Shown piece by piece: positions 21,686 through 33,015 of a stretch of 64,000 nucleotides of DNA; position 1 is the first letter of the stretch; each line of letters opens with the position of its first letter. Origin of the DNA: Ambrosia x helenae (Eukaryota > Streptophyta > Magnoliopsida > Asterales > Asteraceae); NCBI GenBank assembly GCA_030844895.1, contig CM061226.1, positions 100,229,292-100,293,291 on the forward strand, given 5' to 3'. The notes beneath the pieces are model-generated. The model was not told where the DNA came from. It made no database searches and worked only from the letters and a program-made list of their open reading frames with translations. The translations under genes and the position numbers were made by a program.

Positions 21686-22813
21686 ATGTCTGCTCGCCGC
21701 ATGCTCCGTGATGCCAGCCAACGCACTGTTCGTGCTCCTGGACAACGTTCTGATCGTCGCCTCGCATCTTTAGTCGCTGAGCAAATTGCTGCAGTGATCC
21801 CAAACCTTGTCAGTGAGATAACTCAGAATAGTAACAGTGCCAACACAGGGAGTACGACTCAATTTCGGTGCACTTTCAAACACTTTAACTCCTGCAACCC
21901 CACAAAATTCACTGGTGAGGAGGGTGCTACTGGCCTCCTCCAATGGTTTGAAAGTATGGATAGCACCATTGTGAACAGCGAGTGTCCTGATGAACTCCGC
22001 GTTCGCTATGCTAATAGTGTCCTTCAAAAGGGGGCGCTAACCTGGTGGAATGGCGAAAAGCACAATCGGGGCGCTGATGTTGCATTATCTTTGTCTTGGG
22101 CTGAGGTTAAGGAACTCATGATCGCTAAATTCTGCCCTAGGAACGAAATCAGGAAACTGGAGGAGGAGTTTCGTGAGCTCAAACAAGACAGTGGTGAGAA
22201 TCTTGCGTATAATACTCGATATCATGAACTTAGCATACTGGTTCCACACATGGTCACCCCGGTCTCTCGACCAATCGAGAAATATATCGAGGGATTACCT
22301 GACCTGATTCAATACGTAGTCACTGGAAGCAAATCCACTACGGTGGAAGAAGCCATCCAGCTTGCAGCCACTTTAACAAACAAACACGTAAGGAAAGGAA
22401 GCTTGGTTAGGAAGGGCACCAAGGCGTCTACTGAGAAAACCACCAATGCTGTTGAACGATCTAAGACTGTTTTAGCAAAGGCCGCCACTACTTCTTCGAA
22501 CTCTAAGAAACGAATAGGCGATAATCAGAACCACGCTGTTGTAGATCCTGTGACACAGCCTCCTATCAAGAAAGCCTACACGGGTATCCATCCTCAATGC
22601 AACACTTGCAAGTATCATCACCCTGCAAATATTCCATGTCGCCAATGCACTAGATGTGGAAGGTTTGGACACTTTGTCACTACTTGTCGTGTAACGGTTA
22701 GGACACAAGATAATCATCAAACAGCTGCCAGGAACCACTGCCGATTACTAACGGCCGGGCATGTTATAATTATGGAGACCCTAACCACATGCGACATCGA
22801 TGCCCTGAATTGA
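21686..22813 (+). pseudogene. gag: Ty3/gypsy gag of element D, near-complete, 3' frameshift
   Basis: 375 codons run from an ATG that follows the residual leader. The product has a basic N-terminus, the Gag core (ALTWWNGEKH, AKFCPRNEIRKLEEE, PIEKYIEGLP), a Lys/Ser-rich linker and one intact CX2CX4HX4C zinc knuckle, CTRCGRFGHFVTTC, at about residues 320-333. A frameshift near 22745 then moves translation out of frame. The second knuckle survives in another frame (about 22762-22795) and has Tyr in place of its second Cys. After it, a short Gag tail ends in a stop near 22900 with no protease or RT behind it. This is the longest open gag in the window, related to those of B and F, and it may give an almost full-size capsid protein lacking one knuckle. 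Whether it is expressed cannot be told. Confidence 0.85.
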
Positions 22814-22899
22814 ATAATGTAAACCAGGTGGCACATGGACGAGCCTTCAATATCAATATCAACGAAGCAAACGGTCAGGGTGATGCTAATCCCACTGGC

Positions 22900-24134
22900 T
22901 AAGCCATGGATGGAATCTTCTTAAGACTCGAGAATTCAATGCTTGTGTTTTCATTTTCTTAACCCTATTATCATTTTGTACCCAATTGTGTCGTACTCAT
23001 AAGCATATAACTTCTAGAAATTCCTTGCATACTATTGTGTACGAACGCAGGTTGGAAATTTATCATATTTGGATACATTTATTTTAATCATAGAAGTTTA
23101 AAGACTCTACCTTACATTTATTTGAAACATTTGGACTTGATTTCCATGAAAACCAAACTACTAAAAACTTGATACTTGATCCTACAGAGCTTTTCTAAAA
23201 ACATCATTGTTTGTTATATGAAACTTGATTTCTCCTTAATTTGACTTTCATTGAACACTTAATTATTCATGATACTCGTAAACATGGCTGGCCAAATATG
23301 AGCTATTTCTATAGGCAACTAAGATAACACTTATACTTAATGGTTGTCATACTTACAAACTTGCTAGCATGTGTGTATTATCAATTTGCATGTTGATCTA
23401 TGAAAGATAACTACTACATTATCCACTCAACTCAGACAAACATTTCACTTAAAGGGCTCCTCGGGTGAGTGGTAGCCCATACTTAAATTTTGTTACGATT
23501 GCAAGTCGTTGCAAACCAATGTAATTGACCTCATTATTACATAGCCTCATTTCATTGATAACGACTCATTATAGCCCAACATGTTTGTTGTGTCATCTTC
23601 TTGTGAAACTTATTTGCTTTAATGTGTTGTTAGATTAGGATCATAGAAGGACATAAAACCCTAATGTAAGGTACATTGATGATTCCGGTCCGGAACGTAA
23701 TCATGAATTTACAGATACGTTAAGGTAGTGTGAAATTCTATTAGAGTTTTTGGTAGACGTCAAGTACGTTTTCGATGTGTCAAAGGTGTGGTGGGTTAGC
23801 TGCGGTACACCCTATATATAAACACTAATGACGCATCGAAAATGAGACTGGAAGTTGAACCGGGAACAAACCCTGCTTGCTTGGTAGTTCATTTGGTCTT
23901 TTTATAGTCAATAACTCATACATTCATTTTAGGATTCCTAAAACTTGAAGTTTAGTGTTTTACTAGATTCTTATTCTCCTTACTATTTGAGACGAACCTA
24001 ATCCAAAATCCTTAACTCACACCTATCAAACCTCTTATCCAAATCATTCGAATTTTCCAAACCACAGTTATCTTGATTTTTTTACCCAAACATCCATAAC
24101 CCTATGTTTCTAATAACTTCGGGACGAAGTTTCT
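22900..24134 (+). other. Non-coding 3' internal region of element D
   Basis: This stretch replaces the pol region expected after gag. It has no ORF of interest. Within it 23669-23830 is shared with element E; the rest is AT-rich and not recognised. Confidence 0.55.
23669..23830 (+). promoter_or_regulatory. Conserved 3' module with TATA box (element D)
   Basis: About 160 bp conserved with element E (minus strand, 40279-40440). Shared words include GTGGTGGGTTAGCTGCGGTA and CACCCTATATATAA. The TATA-like box CTATATATAA (23812-23821) is preserved in both while flanking positions have diverged. It could be an internal promoter or an RNA element; function is inference. Confidence 0.45.
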
Positions 24135-24146
24135 AAAAGTAGGGGA
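24135..24146 (+). promoter_or_regulatory. Polypurine tract of element D
   Basis: AAAAGTAGGGGA precedes TGC and the LTR start TGTGACATCCG at 24150. Confidence 0.75.
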
Positions 24147-24244
24147 TGCTGTGACATCCGTCACTTTTTCTTTTTATTTTATTTTTATAATAATAATAAT
24201 AATGATAAAATTTTATGTTGGTTTTTTTTTAAACATTAAACTAA

Positions 24245-24644
24245 GGGTATGTTTGGCAAAACTAGCTGGAGGCTGGTAGCTGGAAGCTGGTAGCTGTAAG
24301 CTTTTTAAATATATTTTGGTGTTTGACAGAGTAGCTGGAGCTTTTAATAAAATGTATAAAATGACAAAAATGGGCATAATTATAGGCTTGTAAAGAAAGT
24401 TTTTATTTTATTTTTAAAATAGAATGGGTATTTGTGTCATTTACTACTAAAAAGCTTGTAGCTAGTAGAGCTTTTTCTTAAAAGCTACTACTAGTAGCTT
24501 TTCACTGTAGAGCTTTTTCTCTAACCTAAAAGCTTCCAGCCCCTTCAACCAAACAAGGCTTTTCATTAAGTAGGAGCTTTTTTTTTAAAAGCTTGAAGCT
24601 TGAAGCTCCTAAAAGCTCTTAAAAGCTCCTTGCCAAACATACCC
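24245..24644. mobile_element. Tourist-like (PIF/Harbinger) MITE, 400 bp
   Basis: GGGTATGTTTGGCAA at the left and TTGCCAAACATACCC at the right are perfect 15-bp terminal inverted repeats. A 3-bp TSD TAA (24242-24244 and 24645-24647) is typical of PIF/Harbinger. The interior is full of AGCTT/AAGCT words. It sits in the 3' LTR of D. Confidence 0.9.
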
Positions 24645-24811
24645 TAAGTAAACCATCCATTAACCCAAACCCAACCATCCTTTTCTTTTCCCTTTAAAAT
24701 TTTCGGAGCCCACTGCTGAGCCCAAGAAGCCGGCCCAGCAGCCCCCTAGTCCAGCCCATACACGAGCCCATCTCCACCTCTTCTCCCCCTTTATATGTAA
24801 AAAAAAAACAT

Positions 24812-24860
24812 TGTCTGGACCGGGAATCGACCCGCGTCCAGACCTTCAGCATTATCAAAC
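24812..24860 (-). other. Half of a tRNA-like module (B box), split by element G
   Basis: On the minus strand GGGTCGATTCCCGGTCC (about 24816-24832) is a good B box. The matching A-box-like TGGTCCGGTGGTTG lies on the minus strand at about 34197-34210, directly beyond the other end of element G. Before that insertion the two were about 35 bp apart. Confidence 0.45.
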
Positions 24861-24865
24861 ACAAC

Positions 24866-26044
24866 TGACGTGCTTGTCGTGGTACACGTAAAATTTCCCA
24901 ATTACAACTATTGAATAGTGGCAAGAAGGTATCGAACACAGGGAGTTTGTGGAAAATGTGTAATTTCTAGCTTTGTTAATTAACTAAAATTAAACTACTC
25001 AACAAAAAGTAAATGATTATGATTTTTGATTGTTTTGGTTTCAACTAAAATAACGACTAATTATCAATTCAAACTTAGAAGCGTTTCTTCAAATTATGAG
25101 ATAATGACCATTCAAGGATCCGGTTTCTCTAAACACGTGTGTGAATTTCAACTAGAAAGAGTTACATAGACATAACTCATGTATAACCAATTGTTGTGAT
25201 AAAAGGGAACAAAGTACTCGGATTGTATTAACGCGAGGTTGTTTCCCGATGACCAATTAATCAATAACCAACCCCCAATCCTTCCCGTGATATCTCGATT
25301 GTTAGCAACACCAAGAACGTACGATAAAGACTAAGAATTAGTAAATTAATCAACACACTACAAGCAATTGTTCATACACCATAATAATCAAGCAAAGTAC
25401 CAAATTATTATTCTAGAAATGTAAGAAAAACACACACAAGAGTTTTAGAAAAACCTTCACCAGGAATGGTCACCAATTGTTTAGCCTAACATAGCTTGGT
25501 GAATCATCATAATCTTCAAATAATTGTTCATAAGGATTACAAACATAAACCCAATGATTAGAATAGTTCTCCAATGATTAGTTTCAGCCAAAATCGCCCC
25601 CAAGAGTCTTAGAAACGTTCACAATGGAAGAGATGATCAAAAGACACCATTAAACAGTCTTTAAATAAGGGAGTTACACTTTTGGTGCAGGGGCCACCGT
25701 ACCCATACGGTCCCACCGTATGGGTACGGTAGGGATAAAATCTGGACGGTGCTTAGACGCTGCAATACGGTGAAATTTTATGTCCTGAAGCCACCGTACC
25801 CATACGGTGGCTACCGTAAGGGTACGGTGGAACCCTTAAAAAGCTTCATTTTTCTTTCTTGCATTCCACCTCGTTCTGATGCGTTCCGGTCCATTCCAAA
25901 GCCCGTATTTCGTCATTTTTAGCTCCTTATTACACCTACAACCAAAGCACTCGTAGTCACCCAATTTCAAGCAATAACATGATCAAACGTGGATAAATCA
26001 GGCGTTTTATCAATATAAAGGGTTTTTCCTTGAACCACCCGTCA
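24866..26044 (-). repeat. LTR of element G, copy 1
   Basis: 1179 bp; on the plus strand TGACGTGCTTGTCG...CACCCGTCA, with TGACG/CGTCA inverted termini. It contains hairpin-forming ACCGTACCCATACGGT words at 25693-25830. Confidence 0.92.
25693..25830 (-). repeat. Inverted and direct repeats ACCGTACCCATACGGT in LTR of G
   Basis: CACCGTACCCATACGGT is followed by CACCGTATGGGTACGGT, a potential stem-loop. About 60 bp later come CCACCGTACCCATACGGTGG and CTACCGTAAGGGTACGGTGG. The array is GC-rich against an AT-rich LTR and is kept in all three LTRs (about 29766-29905 and 33843-33982). Confidence 0.8.
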
Positions 26045-26058
26045 CATCCCCACACTTG
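26045..26058 (-). promoter_or_regulatory. Polypurine tract of element G, unit A
   Basis: On the minus strand CAAGTGTGGGGATG directly precedes the LTR start TGACGGGTGG. The same tract is at 30118-30131 for unit B. Confidence 0.7.
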
Positions 26059-26499
26059 ACCATTGCTTGTCCCAAGCAATATATCAAAATCAATTTTACA
26101 CAAAAACGATCATTTTTAAATCAAGCATTAACGTGCAATACATATACTAACCCGTCCTTAACACCCGAATCAACACACCCCTCACAGTTTCTCTCCTCTC
26201 GGTGACAACTGAAAACTAGCAATTAGGAGCTAGGCACACAAAAGGCAAATAAATGAGTGCGCAACCATAAGCTTGTACCTGAATCAACCCTCCTCTTACA
26301 ACGCTAAACATAAGCGCAAATCAAAGGGTCTTGTCGGGTTGTAATGTGGCTAAGTGTAAAGGTAGGAAATGGGGTATATTTTTAGTAGCGCATAACTTTA
26401 CCCGGTCTTTTATTACACAACGACACACACACATAACTAACACACGCAAACACAAATACGAACACAACTATAATAGATATCACACATAAACATCCCCTT

Positions 26500-26612
26500 T
26501 TTTTTTTCTTTTCTTTTTCTTCCTCTCTTTTTTTTTTCTTTTTCTCTTTTGCTTTTTTTTTTCTTTCTTTTCTTTTCATCATTTTTCTCAATTTCTTCTT
26601 TTTTTTTTTCAA
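26500..26612 (-). repeat. Polypurine/polypyrimidine tract in internal region A of G
   Basis: Nearly unbroken C/T on the plus strand (A/G on the minus strand), copied at about 30571-30688 in unit B with small length changes. The Lys/Glu-rich ORFs it gives are low complexity and not credible proteins. Confidence 0.85.
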
Positions 26613-26749
26613 TACATCAAGAAACACTAATACATACACATACGAACACACTCAACTAAAACTTCAACTTGTAATACTAAAATAACACACTAACACTCCG
26701 TTTAAACACACAAGACCGGGTCAAGTTGGGTATTTATTTAGGGAACTAG

Positions 26750-27040
26750 CTAAAGGGTTAACAATCGATAGGCTTTTAGGCTCAAAAATGGGCAACTAAA
26801 TGTCCAAACCCCGCCCCTCTCGCTACCAAGTTCATATATATAATGCATGAGGTCCAACCCCCCAATTCCCACACTCTCACTCAACATAACAAAGCTACCT
26901 AGTGCCCTTATCATCTCTACACTTATGCTCACCAAAAGATTCAAGTCGCATTCAAGCACAAGTTCTAGTGCACCCCCACCCATTGCTACTCTCACAAAGA
27001 AAGATATATCTATATATATTGTTCTATAACTGTGGCTCAA
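26750..27040 (-). CDS. Small conserved ORF in element G, unit A, unknown function
   Basis: A 96-codon ORF on the element's sense strand, about 0.85 kb after the gag-like ORF. Its hydrophobic N-terminal part includes ISFFVRVAMGGGALELVL. An identical ORF occupies 30828-31118 in unit B. Identity between such recent copies is expected anyway, so it is weak evidence for coding. I recognise no family. It may be chance, or a remnant of a downstream element gene. Confidence 0.25.
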   Translation of the reverse strand: MSHSYRTIYIDISFFVRVAMGGGALELVLECDLNLLVSISVEMIRALGSFVMLSESVGIGGLDLMHYIYELGSERGGVWTFSCPFLSLKAYRLLTL

Positions 27041-27891
27041 ATCTCACCAAGAATAAAAATGGGTTAAGGGTTGCCGGTGTGCCCCTCGAGGTTAGTTCAA
27101 GGTGTTCCATTTCTCACAACGCTACGCTTGATTTTTTCTTTCAAATTTTTTTTTTTAATTTCTTCAAAATTTTCCCCCATCCCCACACTTGGGGTACATT
27201 GTCCCCAATGTGCGGTTTTTGGAAGGAAACGCTCCAATACTCAAACCACAAACTTCTTTTTGGATTTTTTCATTTTATAATTTTTTTTAGATTTTTAATT
27301 TTTAAACAACACACCTCCTACTACCACAACCCGAACTAATCATCATCAATCATAACACCACCCAACCACCCATTTCCCAAAAAACATGAAGGAAAAACAA
27401 ATAGAAAATAAAGCTATGTACAAAAGACACGACCTGATCAGTAATAGCGAGGCTGAGGCGGCCCGAACACCGAGGTGAACAAGTCATTTCACTCCCCGAA
27501 TCCAAATGCCTCGCTACTGCTTCCACCTTGATCTGGGGCCTGCTGTTGTTTGTTTGTTTTTTTTACCATATATCAAACACGTGTATGAGTCCCTGCAGTT
27601 CCTCCCAATCGAGCCGTATAGCATTTCTTTCGCGGCCGATAAACAAACCTGCAACTAAGACTCAAAAGAAAAAATAAAAATATAAAATTCTGGGATGCCT
27701 TATACACCGATGGTGTACATATTTACCCTGCCTGAATGGGGATTGAGTACAGGCGAAATTATCTGATTGCAAGGTAAACTCCAAGCATTCCCAGAAATCA
27801 AAAGAGCCTTAAAATACAATCTAAAAATAAAACAAAATAAAACAAAATATATAAATATACAAAATGTACAAGACTCATACCTAATGTTCAT

Positions 27892-28744
27892 TCATGGTGG
27901 TCTCAAAGAACATTTTCCTACCGAATTTCCGAAGTATGCTCGGTAGTTTACATGCCAAATAAACAGATGTTTAAAGATTGGCATGTATAGTGAGCGAATG
28001 TTGTTGTGGTGGAACCATCTCATGAGCTTTTCCCTGATGTCTTGTAGTCTCACTTTTCGAATATTTGCCTTTGAATCTTCATCCCGAACCTTGTTTATGA
28101 GGTTAATCGGGGCAGGATGAGATTTGTGAGAATCTTGACTTGTGTCACCTGCATCAATACAAACAACAACCTTTTTCCAAATGTAACTCTTCAACAAATG
28201 AAGGATTTGGTGTGGTATTAATCTCCACAACCTCATCCTTAACTTGCGAACAGTTTCTAATATCATCAGGTAAAGGGGAAATAGCCTCGGCTATGTCTAT
28301 CCTTCTTGATAACATCTTACACTTAAAGCTCAAGTAATCAATTCTTTGTTGAATCGAAAGACAAGGTGTTGATAACAACTCTTCGACTTTAGATAATTTA
28401 TCTTCGATTCGAGCAAGTTGCATTTCCTCCTTGCTTTGATATGTAATCTTTGCAAGTTCTTCTTCATATGGAGGAATTTGGTATTGATCTTGAGGATAAC
28501 CTAAAAATGGTGTCTCTTCGGGTTCATAGTTATAATAACTATGATCTGGCTCATCATAATACACCATGTTGTTTCGACAAACATCTTCCCACGTCGGATA
28601 ATAATCCTGTACGTCATCATACATGACATCCAATTCATATAATCTCCTCCTAGCGTCTTCAAATTGTTGTCGATACTCAGGGCACTCAAAACGAGTGTGA
28701 CATGGACTACCACAACCTAAACATGATGAATAGGCTCGATCCAT
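27892..28744 (-). pseudogene. Gag-like ORF of element G, unit A, frameshifted
   Basis: This corresponds to the intact 283-codon ORF of unit B (31973-32824). It starts at the same ATG and has the same N-terminal zinc knuckle (CLGCGSPCHTRFEC), but a homopolymer of five T on the plus strand near 28172-28176, where unit B has four, shifts the frame after about 190 codons. The remaining C-terminal part continues in another frame (27892-28266). Other differences from unit B are few. The break appears only in this unit, so it happened after the units separated or when they were copied. Confidence 0.75.
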
Positions 28745-28913
28745 AGTATTCTACGCCTGCAAAGGAAAAACCTGCACAACTAGAACACCCAAAGTGAAAT
28801 CTAATAAAATTAAATAACACTTTCATATACCAAAAAAATTTTTAAGATTTTTTTTTTAAAAAAAATAAAATAAAAAAAAAGACAACTAAAAATTAACACA
28901 TGTTGCGCACAAC

Positions 28914-28931
28914 TCCCCGGCAACGGCGCCA
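28914..28931 (-). promoter_or_regulatory. Primer binding site of element G, unit A (tRNA-Asp type)
   Basis: On the minus strand TGGCGCCGTTGCCGGGGA lies six bases inside the LTR end. It matches the 3' end of plant tRNA-Asp, a primer known from Tat/Athila-type elements. Confidence 0.85.
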
Positions 28932-28936
28932 AAATT

Positions 28937-30117
28937 TGACGTGCTTGTCGTGGTACACGTAAAATTTCCCAATTACAACTATTGAATAGTGGCAAGAAGG
29001 TATCGAACACAGGGAGTTTGTGGAAAATGTGTAATTTCTAGGTTTGTTAATTAACTAAAATTAAACTACTCAACAAAAAGTAAATGATTATGATTTTTGA
29101 TTGTTTTGGTTTCAACTAAAATAACGACTAATTATCAATTCAAACTTAGAAGCGTTTCTTCAAATTATGAGATAATGACCATTCAAGGATCCGGTTTCTC
29201 TAAACACGTGTGTGAATTTCAACTAGAAAGAGTTACATAGACATAACTCATGTATAACCAATTGTTGTGATAAAAGGGAACAAAGTACTCGGATTGTATT
29301 AACGCGAGGTTGTTTCCCGATGACCAATTAATCAATAACCAACCCCCAATCCTTCCCGTGATATCTCGATTGTTAGCAACACCAAGAACGTACGATAAAG
29401 ACTAAGAATTAGTAAATTAATCAACACACTACAAGCAATTGTTCATACACCATAATAATCAAGCAAAGTACCAAATTATTATTCAAGAAATGTAAGAAAA
29501 ACACACACACAAGAGTTTTAGAAAAACCTTCACCAGGAATGGTCACCAATTGTTTAGCCTAACATAGCTTGGTGAATCATCATAATCTTCAAATAATTGT
29601 TCATAAGGATTACAAACATAAACCCAATGATTAGAATAGTTCTCCAATGATTAGTTTCAGCCAAAATCGCCCCCAAGAGTCTTAGAAACGTTCACAATGG
29701 AAGAGATGATCAAAAGACACCATCAAACAGTCTTTAAATAAGGGAGTTACACTTTTGGTGCAGGGGCCACCGTACCCATACGGTCCCACCGTATGGGTAC
29801 GGTACGGATAAAATCTGGACGGTGCTTAGACGCTGCAATACGGTGAAATTTTATGTCCTGAAGCCACCGTACCCATACGGTGGCTACCGTAAGGGTACGG
29901 TGGAACCCTTAAAAAGCTTCATTTTTCTTTCTTTCATTCCACCTCGTTCTGATGCGTTCCGGTCCATTCCAAAGCCCGTATTTCGTCATTTTTAGCTCCT
30001 TATTACACCTACAACCAAAGCACTTGTAGTCACCCAATTTCAAGCAATAACATGATCAAACGTGGATAAATTAGGCGTTTTATCAATATAAAGGGTTGTT
30101 CCTTCAACCACCCGTCA
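28937..30117 (-). repeat. LTR of element G, copy 2 (middle)
   Basis: 1181 bp and almost identical to the outer LTRs. It has its own private changes, for example ATTCAAGAAA where the others have ATTCTAGAAA and one extra CA unit near 29510. It is shared by both internal units: 3' LTR of unit B and 5' LTR of unit A in element orientation. Confidence 0.92.
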
Positions 30118-30827
30118 CATCCCCACACTTGACCATTGCTTGTCCCAAGCAATATATCAAAATCAATTTTACACAAAAACGATCATTTTTAAATCAAGCA
30201 TTAACGTGCAATACATATACTAACCCGTCCTTAACACCCGAATCAACACACCCCTCACAGTTTCTCTCCTCTCGGTGACAACTGAAAAACTAGCAATTAG
30301 GAGCTAGGCACACAAAAGGCAAATAAATGAGTGCGCAACCATAAGCTTGTACCTGAATCAACCCTCCTCTTACAACGCTAAACATAAGTGCAAATCAAAG
30401 GGTCTTGTCGGGTTGTAATGTGGCTAAGTGTAAAGGTAGGAAATGGGGTATATTTTTAGTAGCGCATAACTTTACCCGGTCTTTTATTACACAACGACAC
30501 ACACACATAACTAACACACGCAAACACAAATACGAACACAACTATAATAGATATCACACATAAACATCCCCTTTTTTTTTTCTTTTCTTTTTCTTCCCCT
30601 CTTTTTTTTTTCTTTTTCTCTTTTGCTTTTTTTTTTCTTTCTTTTCTTTTCATCATTTTTCTCAATTTCTTCTTCTTTCTTTTTTTTCAATACATCAAGA
30701 AACACTAATACATACACATACGAACACACTCAACTAAAACTTCAACTTGTAATACTAAAATAACACACTAACACTCCGTTTAAACACACAAGACCGGGTC
30801 AAGTTGGGTATTTATTTAGGGAACTAG

Positions 30828-31118
30828 CTAAAGGGTTAACAATCGATAGGCTTTTAGGCTCAAAAATGGGCAACTAAATGTCCAAACCCCGCCCCTCTCG
30901 CTACCAAGTTCATATATATAATGCATGAGGTCCAACCCCCCAATTCCCACACTCTCACTCAACATAACAAAGCTACCTAGTGCCCTTATCATCTCTACAC
31001 TTATGCTCACCAAAAGATTCAAGTCGCATTCAAGCACAAGTTCTAGTGCACCCCCACCCATTGCCACTCTCACAAAGAAAGATATATCTATATATATTGT
31101 TCTATAACTGTGGCTCAA
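30828..31118 (-). CDS. Small conserved ORF in element G, unit B, unknown function
   Basis: The same 96-codon reading frame as 26750-27040, with the same protein sequence. It lies between the gag-like ORF and the polypurine tract. No recognisable domain. Confidence 0.25.
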   Translation of the reverse strand: MSHSYRTIYIDISFFVRVAMGGGALELVLECDLNLLVSISVEMIRALGSFVMLSESVGIGGLDLMHYIYELGSERGGVWTFSCPFLSLKAYRLLTL

Positions 31119-31972
31119 ATCTCACCAAGAATAAAAATGGGTTAAGGGTTGCCGGTGTGCCCCTCGAGGTTAGTTCAAGGTGTTCCAATTCTCACAACGC
31201 TACGCTTGATTTTTTCTTTCAAATTTTTTTTTTTAATTTCTTCAAAATTTTCCCCATCCCCACACTTGGGGTACATTGTCCCCAATGTGCGGTTTTTGGA
31301 AGGAAACGCTCCAATACTCAAACCACAAACTTCTTTTTGGATTTTTTCATTTTATAATTTTTTTTTAGATTTTTAATTTTTAAACAACACACCTCCTACT
31401 ACCACAACCCGAACTAATCATCATCAATCATAACACCACCCAACCACCCATTTCCCAAAAAACATGAAGGAAAAACAAATAGAAAATAAAGCTATGTACA
31501 AAAGACACGACCTGATCAGTAATAGCGAGGCTGAGGCGGCCCGAACACCGAGGTGAACAAGTCATTTCACTCCCCGAATCCAAATGCCTCGCTACTGCTT
31601 CCACCTTGATCTGGGGCCTGCTGTTGTTTGTTTGTTTTTTTTTTTACCATATATCAAACACGTGTATGAGTCCCTGCAGTTCCTCCCAATCGAGCCGTAT
31701 AGCATTTCTTTCGCGGCCGATAAACAAACCTGCAACTAAGACTCAAAAGAAAAAATAAAAATATAAAATTCTGGGATGCCTTATACACCGATGGTGTACA
31801 TATTTACCCTGCCTGAATGGGGATTGAGTACAGGCGAAATTATCTGATTGCAAGGTAAACTCCAAGCATTCCCAGAAATCAAAAGAGACTTAAAATACAA
31901 TCTAAAAATAAAACAAAATAAAACAAAATATATAAATATACAAAATGTACAAGACTCATACCTAATGTTCAT

Positions 31973-32824
31973 TCATGGTGGTCTCAAAGAACATTTTCCT
32001 ACCGAATTTCCGAAGTATGCTCGGTAGTTTACATGCCAAATAAACAGATGTTTAAAGATTGGCATGTATAGTGAGCGAATGTTGTTGTGGTGGAACCATC
32101 TCATGAGCTTTTCCCTGATGCCTTGTAGTCTCACTTTCTGAATATTTGCCTTTGAATCTTCATCCCGAACCTTGTTTATGAGGTTAATCGGGGCGGGATG
32201 AGATTTGTGAGAATCTTGACTTGTGTCACCTGCATCAATAAAAACAACAACCTTTTCCAAATGTAACTCTTCAACAAATGAAGGATTTGGTGTGGTATTA
32301 ATCTCCACAACCTCATCCTTAACTTGCGAACAGTTTCTAATATCATCAGGTAAAGGGGAAATAGCCTCGGCTATGTCTATCCTTCTTGATAACATCTTAC
32401 ACTTAAAGCTCAAGTAATCAATTCTTTGTTGAATCGAAAGACAAGGTGTTGATAACAACTCTTCGACTTTAGATAATTTATCTTCGATTCGAGCAAGTTG
32501 CATTTCCTCCTTGCTTTGATATGTAATCTTTGCAAGTTCTTCTTCATATGGAGGAATTTGGTATTGATCTTGAGGATAACCTGAAAATGGTGTCTCTTCG
32601 GGTTCATAGTTATAATAACTATGATCTGGCTCATCATAATACACCATGTTGTTTCGACAAACATCTTCCCAAGTCGGATAATAATCCTGTACGTCATCAT
32701 ACATGACATCCAATTCATATAATCTCCTCCTAGCGTCTTCAAATTGTTGTCGATACTCAGGGCACTCAAAACGAGTGTGACATGGACTACCACAACCTAA
32801 ACATGATGAATAGGCTCGATCCAT
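31973..32824 (-). CDS. Gag-like zinc-knuckle protein of element G, unit B (283 aa)
   Basis: An intact ORF starting about 170 bp after the tRNA-Asp-type primer site, where gag is expected. The first 25 residues contain a CX2CX4HX4C zinc knuckle, CLGCGSPCHTRFEC. Then come a Tyr/Asp/Pro-rich acidic part (about residues 40-95), a Glu/Lys-rich heptad-like stretch (QLARIEDKLSKVEELL, probably coiled coil, about 105-125), and a basic C-terminus ending FGNSVGKCSLRPP. A knuckle at the extreme N-terminus and 283 residues are unlike a full Ty3/gypsy Gag, which is longer with knuckles near the C-terminus. This therefore looks like the Gag C-terminal part, or a rearranged Gag, kept by a non-autonomous element. 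RNA binding is the plausible role. It has no pol neighbour. The overlapping 127-codon frame (32410-32793) is a shadow. Confidence 0.6.
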   Translation of the reverse strand: MDRAYSSCLGCGSPCHTRFECPEYRQQFEDARRRLYELDVMYDDVQDYYPTWEDVCRNNMVYYDEPDHSYYNYEPEETPFSGYPQDQYQIPPYEEELAKITYQSKEEMQLARIEDKLSKVEELLSTPCLSIQQRIDYLSFKCKMLSRRIDIAEAISPLPDDIRNCSQVKDEVVEINTTPNPSFVEELHLEKVVVFIDAGDTSQDSHKSHPAPINLINKVRDEDSKANIQKVRLQGIREKLMRWFHHNNIRSLYMPIFKHLFIWHVNYRAYFGNSVGKCSLRPP

Positions 32825-32992
32825 AGTATTCTACGCCTGCACAGGAAAAACTTGCACAACTAGAACACCCAAAGTGAAATCTAATAAAATTAAATAACAC
32901 TTTCATATACCAAAAAATTTTTTAAGATTTTTTTTTAAAAAAAATAAAATAAAATAAAAGACAACTAAAAATTAACACATGTTGCGCACAAC

Positions 32993-33010
32993 TCCCCGGC
33001 AACGGCGCCA
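32993..33010 (-). promoter_or_regulatory. Primer binding site of element G, unit B (tRNA-Asp type)
   Basis: TGGCGCCGTTGCCGGGGA on the minus strand, next to the element's 5' LTR (33016-34194). Confidence 0.85.
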
Positions 33011-33015
33011 AAATT

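Noticed and set aside
26382..26651. Lys/Glu-rich 89-codon ORF (and its copy near 30456-30729) as a basic protein
   Set aside because: It is the translation of a polypurine tract; length and frame vary between the two copies.
28810..29010. 66-codon ORF starting MFDTFLPLFNSCNWEILRVP (also 24694-24939)
   Set aside because: It starts in the LTR end of element G and reads into whatever lies next to it, so the two versions differ after the LTR boundary.
32410..32793. 127-codon minus-strand ORF in element G
   Set aside because: Overlaps the zinc-knuckle ORF in another frame; low-complexity translation.
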